Origin: Lachnospiraceae bacterium UBA7026
GTDB taxonomy: Bacteria; Bacillota; Clostridia; Lachnospirales; Lachnospiraceae
Assembly (NCBI GenBank): GCA_002494165.1
Contig: DLBH01000054.1
Span: 49,452-113,451 of the forward strand
Direction: 5' to 3'
DNA length: 64,000 nucleotides
The notes below the pieces were generated by a model that was not told the origin of the DNA, searched no databases, and was given only the letters and a program-made list of their open reading frames with translations. The position numbers and the translations under genes were made by a program. Below are positions 7,992-15,521 of the stretch, piece after piece; positions within the stretch are counted from its first letter, which is position 1, and every line of letters begins with the position of its first letter.

Positions 7992-10934
7992 ATGATGAGT
8001 CTGCATAAAAAGGATAGGCAGAAGGAAGGGTCAGTTCACAAGTATCCCCGCGGGCCTTTTATCTTCACCTTTATGATGATTATTCAATTTGCCGTCATTT
8101 CATTTATCATGCTGGCTTTGGTGATTCTGGCCTCGACTCTTTATGATATGATTGCTGTCAAAAAGTATGTAGAGAAGCAGCACAGCTATTATGAGAAGCA
8201 GGAGGACTTTTATCTTAATCATCTGTGCATGGAATACAAGAATCTGAATCTTGTGATGGCGGATTATATGCAGGAGGATATGAGTCTGGAAGAGTTGTCT
8301 GAAATTGTAGAGAATGTAAATGGGGTCGGCTCTGAAAGGTATATCATCCTGGACCAGGAGGGTCAGGTGGTCTATCCCCAGAATTGGGAAGGAAGCCCCT
8401 TATCCGACTGGGAGATGGACAGACTGCTGAAAGACCAGACCTGGCTGGTCCGCGATGATGAAAAAGGCAGCAGGCTATATTACAGTGGCGGCCTGCCCAA
8501 AGGCCAGTGGATTCTGGCCATGACAGATGACAATGAGAAGATAGAAGACCTGCTTGACCACCGCATTGACTGGAGGGCCCAGTGTGAGAATGTGAAGCTT
8601 GGGGAAGGGGGCGTGGTAATCCCCATCTCGAAAAGCAGCGGAACCCAGTATTATTACCCCAATAATATGGCGTCCCTGGAAGATGCCAAGGCGGTCGTGG
8701 GGTCAAAGAATGATTATACCGGACTTTTTGAACTGGACCAGGTCATCTATATGATCAGTTCCAGAAAGATGGCTGACGGGGATACCCTGCTGCTGGCCCT
8801 TTACCCGGTAAAGGAGATCTTCACCATGGTCGGGGGGACGACCTTAATCGCTACGGTAATCTTTGCCATAGCCATGGGCATCATGCTGATTTATACCCTT
8901 ACCATGATCAGACTGAAGAAGAAGGGAGAGAGGGTCTACCGCTGGAAGAAGCTTCCCGGAGGTTTCTTCTATGACCGGAGGGCAGGAAGACAGATGCTGA
9001 TTTATTCCAGCCTGGCTTTGACCCTGATCCTTATTATGACTCTCTACAGCCAAAGCCTGATCGGCCTTTCAAGAAATACGGCCATGGCCTCCAGACAGCT
9101 TGAACAGGTGGCTGAAGCCTATGACCAGGCCTATGAGGATGGCGATGAACTGAAAGATTATATCGATAAGAAAAGGCAATCCCTGCTTAGAATGCTGTTG
9201 CTGGAAAATGTTGACAGGCAGGGTCAGGAAAGGGAACTGGTAAATCTGAGGGATTATTCGGACAATATCTATTCGGTGTCCTTCTTTGACGTGAAGGGTA
9301 ATCTGCTGGCCACCACAGACCCGGATACCAAAACGGTCGACAAAGAGGAAAACAAGGATATCAATGAGGTCAGACAGGGGATTTCCAATGACCTGATTTA
9401 CATCAGTGATTTAAAAGGCGGGGAGGGGATTCCCAGCTATTACAATATGGCCATGGTGGTCCAGAATAATAATAAGTCTACGGGCTTTATGGTCCTTAAG
9501 GTGGGGGAAAACCAGCTGCCTGAGATTCTGGATGAATGCCTTCTGAAGGACGAACTCCTGTCCGTGAGGGCTAGTAACGGGGGGATAGCTTTTGCCATCG
9601 ACCGGGAAAGCGGCGTGATCAGCTTTGATCATGATGCCTCTCTTACGGGCAAAGAGGCCATCAAGTATGGCATGGAAGAAGACGAGATTAAGGGTGGTTT
9701 CTCCGGTTATCTGGAGCTTGGTGGTGTGAAAAAATACGCCGTCAGTGTCGCGGTAGAAAACCAGTATATTTATCTGGTCATGGAAAAGTGGGAGATGATG
9801 ATCAATCGTATGCCTGCCCTGATCATAAGTCTGTTGGCGGCTGGCCTGTGTATCTTCTTCCTTTTCATTTTCCTGACCATCAAAAGGAAGCCGGAGGGAG
9901 CGGAAGGCAGCCAGTCTGACCTGGAAGCTGGTACCCGGTCCAGGAGTTCGGCTCTGGTGATCAAGCTGATCCGCCTGGCCTTTATGGCCACAGCTGTCCT
10001 GGTGACCTTTATGCATATCTTCTACAAGGCCCTGCTGCCCAAAACCTCCTTGATCTACTACATTTTCGAGGGAAACTGGGACAAGGGAGTGAATATATTT
10101 TCCTTTACCTGGTGTATCGTAATGATCTGCGAAGCCTTTGTGCTGATCCGTCTGGCCTCCAGTCTGCTGGATATGACCGCCGGCGTCTTGTCCAAGAGAG
10201 GTGTGACCGTGTGCAGGCTGCTGAAAAGTATGATCAGCTACCTGGGTATCATCATCCTTATCTTTATGTGTATCGCCAGCTATGGGGTTAATATGAGAAC
10301 CCTGGCTGTGTCTGCCGGTATTCTGACCACTGTCCTTGGTTTAGGAGCCAACAGTCTGCTGACGGATATTTTTGCCGGTCTTTTCATCACCTTCGAGGGA
10401 GACCTGCAGGTGGGAGACGCCATGATTCTGGATGGATTTTTGGGAAGAATCACGGAGATTGGTATCCGGACCACAAAGATCATGGATACGGACGGCAACA
10501 GGGTAATCATCAACAACAGTAACCTGCATGGGCCGGTCAAGAGGGCCAGGAGATACAATTACTGTCACTCCTATATCGATATGGATTACGATGAGTCTCT
10601 CGACCGGGTGGAGGCCTTCCTGGCCGCCGAATTGCCACTGCTCAGGGACAAGCTGCCCTTCCTTTTGTCAGAACCGGAATACAGGGGTGTCATATCCCTG
10701 CTGGACCAGCGCATGAGGATCGATATCCGCTATAAGGCCAGTGCGGCTGACCGTTTTATGGCTGAGCGGGAGATGAACCGGGAGCTGAAGCTGATTTTTG
10801 ACAAATATCATCTGTCCCTCAATATCACAGAGGATTACCGGATGACAGATATCGTCTACCTTCCTGCCGGAGAGGGAGATCCGGAGGCCGCCAAGGCCTT
10901 CCTGGAGGAGAGGTGGAAAAATAAAAAGAGCTGA
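7992..10934 (+). CDS. MscS-family channel with two large Cache-like extracellular domains (copy 2)
   Basis: A 980-residue paralogue of the preceding gene with the same architecture: helix near 21-50, a loop of about 225 residues, helices near 277-302 and 335-356, a second loop of about 250 residues, then the MscS core (LAVSAGILTTVLGLGANSLL, GLFITFEGDLQVGDAMI, GRITEIGIRTTKIM). The second loop has the Cache-like segment GGIAFAIDRESGVISFDHD. It lacks the long repeat-bearing N-terminal tail of copy 1. A GAGGTGAT ribosome site lies inside the end of copy 1, and the 7-bp gap indicates one operon and possibly hetero-oligomers. A 32-bp tandem duplication begins four bases before its stop codon. Confidence 0.85.
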   Translation: MMSLHKKDRQKEGSVHKYPRGPFIFTFMMIIQFAVISFIMLALVILASTLYDMIAVKKYVEKQHSYYEKQEDFYLNHLCMEYKNLNLVMADYMQEDMSLEELSEIVENVNGVGSERYIILDQEGQVVYPQNWEGSPLSDWEMDRLLKDQTWLVRDDEKGSRLYYSGGLPKGQWILAMTDDNEKIEDLLDHRIDWRAQCENVKLGEGGVVIPISKSSGTQYYYPNNMASLEDAKAVVGSKNDYTGLFELDQVIYMISSRKMADGDTLLLALYPVKEIFTMVGGTTLIATVIFAIAMGIMLIYTLTMIRLKKKGERVYRWKKLPGGFFYDRRAGRQMLIYSSLALTLILIMTLYSQSLIGLSRNTAMASRQLEQVAEAYDQAYEDGDELKDYIDKKRQSLLRMLLLENVDRQGQERELVNLRDYSDNIYSVSFFDVKGNLLATTDPDTKTVDKEENKDINEVRQGISNDLIYISDLKGGEGIPSYYNMAMVVQNNNKSTGFMVLKVGENQLPEILDECLLKDELLSVRASNGGIAFAIDRESGVISFDHDASLTGKEAIKYGMEEDEIKGGFSGYLELGGVKKYAVSVAVENQYIYLVMEKWEMMINRMPALIISLLAAGLCIFFLFIFLTIKRKPEGAEGSQSDLEAGTRSRSSALVIKLIRLAFMATAVLVTFMHIFYKALLPKTSLIYYIFEGNWDKGVNIFSFTWCIVMICEAFVLIRLASSLLDMTAGVLSKRGVTVCRLLKSMISYLGIIILIFMCIASYGVNMRTLAVSAGILTTVLGLGANSLLTDIFAGLFITFEGDLQVGDAMILDGFLGRITEIGIRTTKIMDTDGNRVIINNSNLHGPVKRARRYNYCHSYIDMDYDESLDRVEAFLAAELPLLRDKLPFLLSEPEYRGVISLLDQRMRIDIRYKASAADRFMAEREMNRELKLIFDKYHLSLNITEDYRMTDIVYLPAGEGDPEAAKAFLEERWKNKKS

Positions 10935-11000
10935 GTTAAATGAGATAGAAAAACAAAAAGAACTGAGTTAATTGAGATAGAAAAGCAAAAATGAGCTGAT
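10928..11000. repeat. 32-33 bp tandem duplication straddling a stop codon
   Basis: Units begin at 10928, 10960 and (partial) 10993, each GAGCTGAGTTAA-like followed by TGAGATAGAAAA and an A-rich end. The TGA stop of the second MscS gene (10932-10934) lies in the first unit. Confidence 0.85.
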
Positions 11001-11050
11001 ATTATTATAAAGAATCTGTGACAAGTGAAAGAGATCCTTAGGCATAAGTA

Positions 11051-11152
11051 AATCCCGCCAGTTGGAAAATGTGCTGTGCTGACGCCAAGTAGTTTATATA
11101 TTTCAATGTCCTACTTGGGGGCAGCATATCAAATGTTCTGACTGGCGGGATT
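11051..11152. terminator. Long nested hairpin between convergent genes
   Basis: Outer arms AATCCCGCCAGT (11051-11062) and ACTGGCGGGATT (11141-11152) are fully complementary. Inner pairs are TGCTG/CAGCA and CCAAGTAG/CTACTTGG. It lies between the convergent MscS and mtnKA genes, so a two-way terminator is likely, although neither side has a strong U-run. Confidence 0.65.
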
Positions 11153-11203
11153 ATTATGTTTATGGATGATTATTATCTTTATGGATGGAAATGGAGCTCT
11201 CTG

Positions 11204-13621
11204 TCAGCAGTCCATTTGGGCCGCGATCTGTTCCACGGTCTGCTTGATCTCCTTGCGGAGGAACATATCCTTGAGAGACTGGTCATAGGGTGGGTAGGCG
11301 ATGCCAAACTCTGTGACGATGCCGGTGATCAGGTCGGCGTCTGTCACATCAAAGGCGGGATTATATGTCTTAACCCCTTCCGGTACCATAGGCTTCTCAT
11401 ACCACATGGAGGTGATCTCCTGGCCCTTGCGCTGTTCTATGACGATGCCCGCTCCATCAGGAATAGAAAGGTCGATGGTGGATGTGGGCGCACATACATA
11501 GAAGGGAACGCCATAACGTTTGGCGGCCAGGGCGGCCATGGAAGTTCCGATCTTGTTGGCCGTGTCTCCGTTGGCGGCTACCCGGTCACAGCCTACAAAG
11601 ACTGCCTTGATGGCGCCGGTCCGCATGAGGGAGGCTGACATGTTGTCACAGAGGACGGTCACATCCATGCCGGCACTGGAAAGTTCAAAACTGGTGAGGC
11701 GGGCTCCCTGGAGGAGGGGCCGGGTCTCATCACAGTAGATCTTAAAATTATAGCCCTGCTCGTGGCCCAGATACATGGGGGCGGTGGCCGTGCCGTACTT
11801 GACTGTAGCAAGCTGGCCCGCGTTGCAGTGGGTCAGGAGGCCGTCTCCCGGTTTCACCAGGGAGAGACCGTAACGGCCTATGGACCGGCATACCTGGATG
11901 TCCTCGTCCCGGATAGTGATGGCTTCATCGTGGAGGGCCTTGACTATGTCGGAAAGAGGCTGGTCCTTATGGGCCTGGACGATCCGGTCCATCCGGGCCA
12001 GGGCCCAGGAAAGATTCACCGCGGTGGGGCGGGAGGAATTCAGGTATTCCGATGCCGCCTGGTACTTGCGGTAAAATGCTTCGAAGGAAGCGGTGTCTTC
12101 TGCTTCCTGGCCTGCTGTCTGCTTCGCTTCCAGCTCGCCGGCGATGTCCCTGGCTGCCAGGTAGATGCCGATGGCAGCGGTCACGCCGATGGCCGGGGCT
12201 CCCCGGACTTTGAGCTGGTAGATGGCCTCCCAGATGTCTTCCTGTTTGGTAAGGGAAAGAATCTCGATACGGGAAGGCAGCTTGGTCTGGTCTATGATGA
12301 CCAGGGAATGGCTGTAGTCGTCTAGGTTTACGGTATCAAAATCAAGAATGGTCTTCTTTGGACCGATGGTCTGGTTCTGGGGATCCACCTGGTGGATGGC
12401 CCGCTCCATGGCGTCCATGTAAACGGAGGCATCGGTGAAGGAAGTCCGGTGGAGGATCAGGTCCTTGCCCAGAGTCAGGATAATCCTTTCCGCCTGGGAC
12501 CTCTTATCCGGATCTTCTATGAGGCTGATTGCCTTGCTGTGGTTCTGGCCGATGATCCGGCGCAGGCACTCTGTTCCGGCATAGCCGGCGGCATCAGCCA
12601 TGACAGCCTCCAGGTAGGCTTCCGGGAAGCCGGGGCTGTCTGCCAGGGGGTCAATGGCCTTGCTGGCATAGGCTTTGGAGAATTTCTTTTTGAAGAGGTC
12701 TACCACTTCCAGGATGGTGCACATGCACCAGCCGCAGAAATAAGCCCTGTCAGAAGAGTCTTCTATGGTGGCGTTACCATTGGCCCAGGCCAGACAGAGG
12801 CTGGCGATGACATTTCCCAGGTCATAGCCCATGGGGCCGAAAAAGGCGAACTCCGGGTTAAAGACCATGGTGTGGTCCTGGTTGACAAAGATGGATCCGC
12901 TGTGGAGGGCTCCGTGGATCAGGGCCTGGGGACAGTTCATAAAATGGAATCTCAGGTCTGCTACCTGGGTCCGCAGCTGGCCGTCTCTATAAATGTAGTC
13001 TTTAACAAAAGCCTCTGTGGGCGGGAAAATGTCATTGCGGCAGTTATAATCCAGGACAGGCTCGCCCAGGACCAGGTTCTCCGTGATATCACAGAGTTCC
13101 GGATTAGCGAAGCTGGAAACCAGCTTCTTTTTCTCCGTGTGGTTCATGGTGATGTCGCTGGTATAGAAAAGGGTCTGCAGCAGAAAATCCGTAATCTGGT
13201 CCGCGAAGGCCGGATAGGTCTTGTGAGCCATGAGGCCTTCTTCCATCAGTTCATGGCCGGCCATACCGTCCATGATCATGGCAAACATGTTCCCGTCGCA
13301 GAGATAGACCTCCGGCACCTGGCCTGGACAGAGGGCCTGCTGCAGCTGCAGGATATTCTCCTCGATGGGGCCCCGGTCTTCGGCCTGGGCCAGGCAGTTG
13401 TTCCTGGTCAGGCGGAGCAGCTGGGGGTCTGCCTGTTTGACGATGAGGGTCTTGCCGTCCTTGTCCGAAAGACGGAAGATATGACTTAGCTGGCCATCTC
13501 CGATCTCCTGGCAGGTAAGGGCAGCGTCCTGGGGGAAGTAGGACAGTTTGTCCTGGACATAAGCAGGAACGTCCTTGGTTTCCATTAAAAAATAGCTATT
13601 GTAACTGGCCAATATATTCAC
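11204..13621 (-). CDS. Fused MtnK-like kinase domain and MtnA-like aldose-1-phosphate isomerase
   Basis: An 805-residue two-domain protein. Residues 1 to about 400 match methylthioribose kinase; about 430-805 match methylthioribose-1-phosphate isomerase. The isomerase half keeps Cys599 in THCNAG and Asp679 in GCDRVAANGD, 80 residues apart as in B. subtilis MtnA (Cys160/Asp240). The kinase half lacks both expected aspartates: the HGD of HGDLH is HGA (Ala238) and DPE is NPE (Asn255), checked on the DNA. It follows a class II aldolase, the gene set of the 5-deoxyribose/DHAP shunt. The GTG at 13621 overlaps the ribosome site; a TTG at residue 4 has better spacing. Confidence 0.85.
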   Translation of the reverse strand: MNILASYNSYFLMETKDVPAYVQDKLSYFPQDAALTCQEIGDGQLSHIFRLSDKDGKTLIVKQADPQLLRLTRNNCLAQAEDRGPIEENILQLQQALCPGQVPEVYLCDGNMFAMIMDGMAGHELMEEGLMAHKTYPAFADQITDFLLQTLFYTSDITMNHTEKKKLVSSFANPELCDITENLVLGEPVLDYNCRNDIFPPTEAFVKDYIYRDGQLRTQVADLRFHFMNCPQALIHGALHSGSIFVNQDHTMVFNPEFAFFGPMGYDLGNVIASLCLAWANGNATIEDSSDRAYFCGWCMCTILEVVDLFKKKFSKAYASKAIDPLADSPGFPEAYLEAVMADAAGYAGTECLRRIIGQNHSKAISLIEDPDKRSQAERIILTLGKDLILHRTSFTDASVYMDAMERAIHQVDPQNQTIGPKKTILDFDTVNLDDYSHSLVIIDQTKLPSRIEILSLTKQEDIWEAIYQLKVRGAPAIGVTAAIGIYLAARDIAGELEAKQTAGQEAEDTASFEAFYRKYQAASEYLNSSRPTAVNLSWALARMDRIVQAHKDQPLSDIVKALHDEAITIRDEDIQVCRSIGRYGLSLVKPGDGLLTHCNAGQLATVKYGTATAPMYLGHEQGYNFKIYCDETRPLLQGARLTSFELSSAGMDVTVLCDNMSASLMRTGAIKAVFVGCDRVAANGDTANKIGTSMAALAAKRYGVPFYVCAPTSTIDLSIPDGAGIVIEQRKGQEITSMWYEKPMVPEGVKTYNPAFDVTDADLITGIVTEFGIAYPPYDQSLKDMFLRKEIKQTVEQIAAQMDC

Positions 13622-13647
13622 CTCTCTCCAAAAGGTATGTTTGTATG

Positions 13648-13807
13648 CTGGACATTCTGAAAAATCAGAAGCCCGGCGGGTTGTTTTGTTTATCAGCTTT
13701 CTGATAAGCCATAAGCCTTGCGGTTTTTGCTTGTCTGTTTTTTTTAAAAAGCCAGAAGCCTGAGGCTATTTGTTTATCAGCTTTTTGAAAAGCCAAAAAT
13801 CTAAATG
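13648..13807. repeat. ~43 bp degenerate tandem repeat between two operon genes
   Basis: Three and a half units with starts near 13682, 13724 and 13767, built from TTTGTTTATCAGCTTT, an AAGCCA core and an AGCCT-type end, plus a shorter copy before 13682. It fills the gap between the aldolase stop and the mtnK-mtnA fusion. Read on the minus strand it encodes a spurious repeating peptide. Confidence 0.7.
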
Positions 13808-13810
13808 TGT

Positions 13811-14470
13811 TTATTCGTCTTCTTTTTTTACAGTCTGGCCATAGGAGCCGAAACGAGTGGCCATGGACTCCATCTCCTGGTCTGATAGGATGACCGGCTT
13901 GCCGATGGAAAGGGCCTTCACGTAAACCTTGGCACAAAACTCAATCTGCTGGGCCACATCGAAGGCACGCATCAGGTCGGGACCTCCGGCGATCAGTCCA
14001 TGATTGGCCATGAGGGCGGCCTGGCGGTCTTCCATGGCTTGGAAGGTCAGCTCTGCCAGCTCCCTGGTGCCAAAGGAGGCGTAGCCGCCGCAACGGACGT
14101 TCTTGCCGGCAAAGGCAACAAGATAGCTGGAAGCAGGCAGGTCCATCCGGTTGGTGGCCAGGACAGTACAGTAGGTACTGTGGGCATGGACAAGGGCCCT
14201 GATATCAGGTCTTTTCTCATAAAAGATACGGTGGAGCTCCAGTTCGCTGGAGGGCTTGCGGCAACCTTCAACCACCCTGCCCTGTAGGTCTAAAACCACG
14301 ATATCCGAGGCCTCCATATCAAAATAATCCATGCCGCTGGGTGTGAGGGCAAACAGACCGGAGTCTGGGTCGAAGACGCTGATATTGCCTCCTGTTCCCA
14401 CGGTGAGGCCGGATTCGATCAGTTTCCTGGAGTAGCTAACAATCTCTTTTCTCACATTTTCTAGCAGCAT
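13811..14470 (-). CDS. Class II (zinc) aldolase, probable 5-deoxyribulose-1-phosphate / methylthioribulose-1-phosphate aldolase
   Basis: A 219-residue FucA/AraD-fold aldolase. Visible are TGGNIS near 26-31, the catalytic Glu76 in SSELELH, zinc ligands His95 and His97 in HAHSTY and His157 in NHG. The family cleaves ketose-1-phosphates to DHAP plus an aldehyde. Alone it could be fuculose-phosphate aldolase, but its partner is a fused MtnK/MtnA and no fucose genes are present, so cleavage of 5-deoxyribulose-1-phosphate (to DHAP and acetaldehyde) or the methylthio analogue is more likely. It is the first gene of the operon: GGGAGG lies 7 nt before the ATG and a TTGACT-17-TACAAT promoter just upstream. 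Confidence 0.83.
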   Translation of the reverse strand: MLLENVRKEIVSYSRKLIESGLTVGTGGNISVFDPDSGLFALTPSGMDYFDMEASDIVVLDLQGRVVEGCRKPSSELELHRIFYEKRPDIRALVHAHSTYCTVLATNRMDLPASSYLVAFAGKNVRCGGYASFGTRELAELTFQAMEDRQAALMANHGLIAGGPDLMRAFDVAQQIEFCAKVYVKALSIGKPVILSDQEMESMATRFGSYGQTVKKEDE

Positions 14471-14493
14471 GGCAAATCCTCCCTTTTAAATAT

Positions 14494-14522
14494 ATTGTAA
14501 ATTTGCGGGGTGGCAAAGTCAA
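14494..14522 (-). promoter_or_regulatory. Promoter of the aldolase-mtnKA operon
   Basis: On the minus strand, -35 TTGACT (14522-14517) and -10 TACAAT (14499-14494) are separated by 17 bp. This places the start of transcription within about 20 nt of the aldolase start codon, leaving almost no leader. Confidence 0.7.
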
Positions 14523-14528
14523 TTGTTT

Positions 14529-14556
14529 TTGCCGCGTAAAAAGAGTAAAATATAGT
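14529..14556 (+). promoter_or_regulatory. Promoter of the Mrr-like gene
   Basis: -35 TTGCCG (14529-14534) and -10 TATAGT (14551-14556) with a 16-bp spacer, about 48 bp upstream of ATG 14604. It is back to back with the aldolase promoter. Confidence 0.55.
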
Positions 14557-14603
14557 GTATTATTATTACTGTAAAACTGGCTTATTTATGAGAGGAAACA
14601 GCG

Positions 14604-15140
14604 ATGCGGCGTTTTGATCTTGTGGCCTGGGTCTGGCTGCTGTGCAGCGGGTTTGCCCTTTATGAAGGATATAAATATTATATTGCCAAAGACGGTGTGA
14701 CAACGGTTGCCTGTGCCCTGGCCGCCTCGGCGGCCCTCCTTCTTCTGGCCGGGAGGCTGAGGAGGAACTACTATCTCCGTATGTCCTTCCGCAGAATCGA
14801 CAAGCTCAGTGGAGCCGCCTTTGAGAATTATCTGTGCCAGCAGTTCCGCAGTATGGGCTACCGGGTCAGTTTTACGGAGCCGAGCCATGATTATGGGGCT
14901 GATCTGGTTTTGAAGAAGCGGAGGGAGACGGTTGTGGTCCAGGCCAAGCGTTATGAGAAGAATGTGGGGATCGCTGCTGTCCAGGAAGTGGTCGGGTCGA
15001 TTGCCTATTATGAGGCGGACCGGGCCATGGTTGTGACTAACAGTGGTTTTACCAAGAGTGCCAGGGACCTGGCCCGGCAGAACGAAGTGGAGTTGTGGGA
15101 CCGGGAAGAGTTGCGCCAAAGGTTTCGCATTCCTGACTGA
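14604..15140 (+). CDS. Membrane-anchored Mrr-like restriction endonuclease-fold protein
   Basis: A 178-residue protein. Two N-terminal hydrophobic helices (about 7-30 and 34-54) precede an Mrr_cat domain: a GAAFENYL helix, YGADLVL with the motif Asp, and VVVQAKRY with the Gln-x-Lys of the PD-(D/E)xK core, then AVQEVVGSIAYY and AMVVTNSGFT. The active-site residues look intact. No methylase or other restriction subunit is adjacent, and members of this membrane-anchored subfamily are common in Clostridia without a known role. Cleavage of foreign or modified DNA at the membrane is possible but unproven. GAGGAAAC lies before the start. Confidence 0.82.
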   Translation: MRRFDLVAWVWLLCSGFALYEGYKYYIAKDGVTTVACALAASAALLLLAGRLRRNYYLRMSFRRIDKLSGAAFENYLCQQFRSMGYRVSFTEPSHDYGADLVLKKRRETVVVQAKRYEKNVGIAAVQEVVGSIAYYEADRAMVVTNSGFTKSARDLARQNEVELWDREELRQRFRIPD

Positions 15141-15486
15141 TTCCTGCCCCTTGACTCGGCACAACGAATTTAGTAAAAGAAGTCCTTCTGAAATTTTTTG
15201 TAGTAGTCTGCCAGACTATATGACTGCCATAAAAAAGAATCAACTATACCAAGGATTTTCCTGCCTTGCTTATTGTTCGCGCCTCGATCTCAACTCGCCT
15301 GCTAAAGCAGGCGTGGGCCTCTGTCCGGCGCGAAGTATAGAGATTAATTGCTTTAAATGTACAGAAAATAGCTTCAATTACTGGAGAGTTTGTGTTATAA
15401 ATGGGGGGATTTAGGTCAAATAAATAAAAAATATATTTAATTTACACATAATAATGAGACAAAGATTGGTATTTTTAAAAATAGTG
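15141..15486. other. Spacer with palindrome copy C
   Basis: No gene recognised. It carries the reverse-oriented nested-palindrome element at 15242-15345 and an AT-rich stretch leading into the consensus promoter at 15487. Confidence 0.6.
15242..15345 (-). repeat. Dispersed nested-palindrome element, copy C (eroded)
   Basis: Opposite orientation to copies A and B. Retained pairs are CTATAC (15244-15249) with GTATAG (15335-15340), CGCGCC (15278-15283) with GGCGCG (15327-15332) and CGCCTGC (15296-15302) with GCAGGCG (15307-15313). GGATTTTC is present at 15253 but its partner arm is lost. Confidence 0.75.
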
Positions 15487-15515
15487 TTGACAAATTAGGG
15501 ATCGGGGATTATAAT
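15487..15515 (+). promoter_or_regulatory. Perfect consensus promoter without a downstream ORF
   Basis: TTGACA (15487-15492), a 17-bp spacer and TATAAT (15510-15515). Both hexamers are exact. No open frame of reasonable length follows for 700 bp, so it most likely drives a non-coding RNA. Confidence 0.85.
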
Positions 15516-15521
15516 ACAGAC

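Noticed and set aside
11156-13489. Long open frames antisense to the MtnK-MtnA fusion
   Set aside because: They mirror the coding strand's codon bias, have no ribosome sites and no recognisable motifs.
13665-13937. Minus-strand protein with a repeating AxQKADKQ pattern
   Set aside because: The pattern is a by-product of the 43-bp DNA repeat and an alternative frame of the aldolase gene.
14604-15140. Part of a complete restriction-modification system
   Set aside because: No methyltransferase with DNA-specific motifs, specificity subunit or helicase lies on either side; the methyltransferase at 17343 is a small-molecule type with membrane helices.
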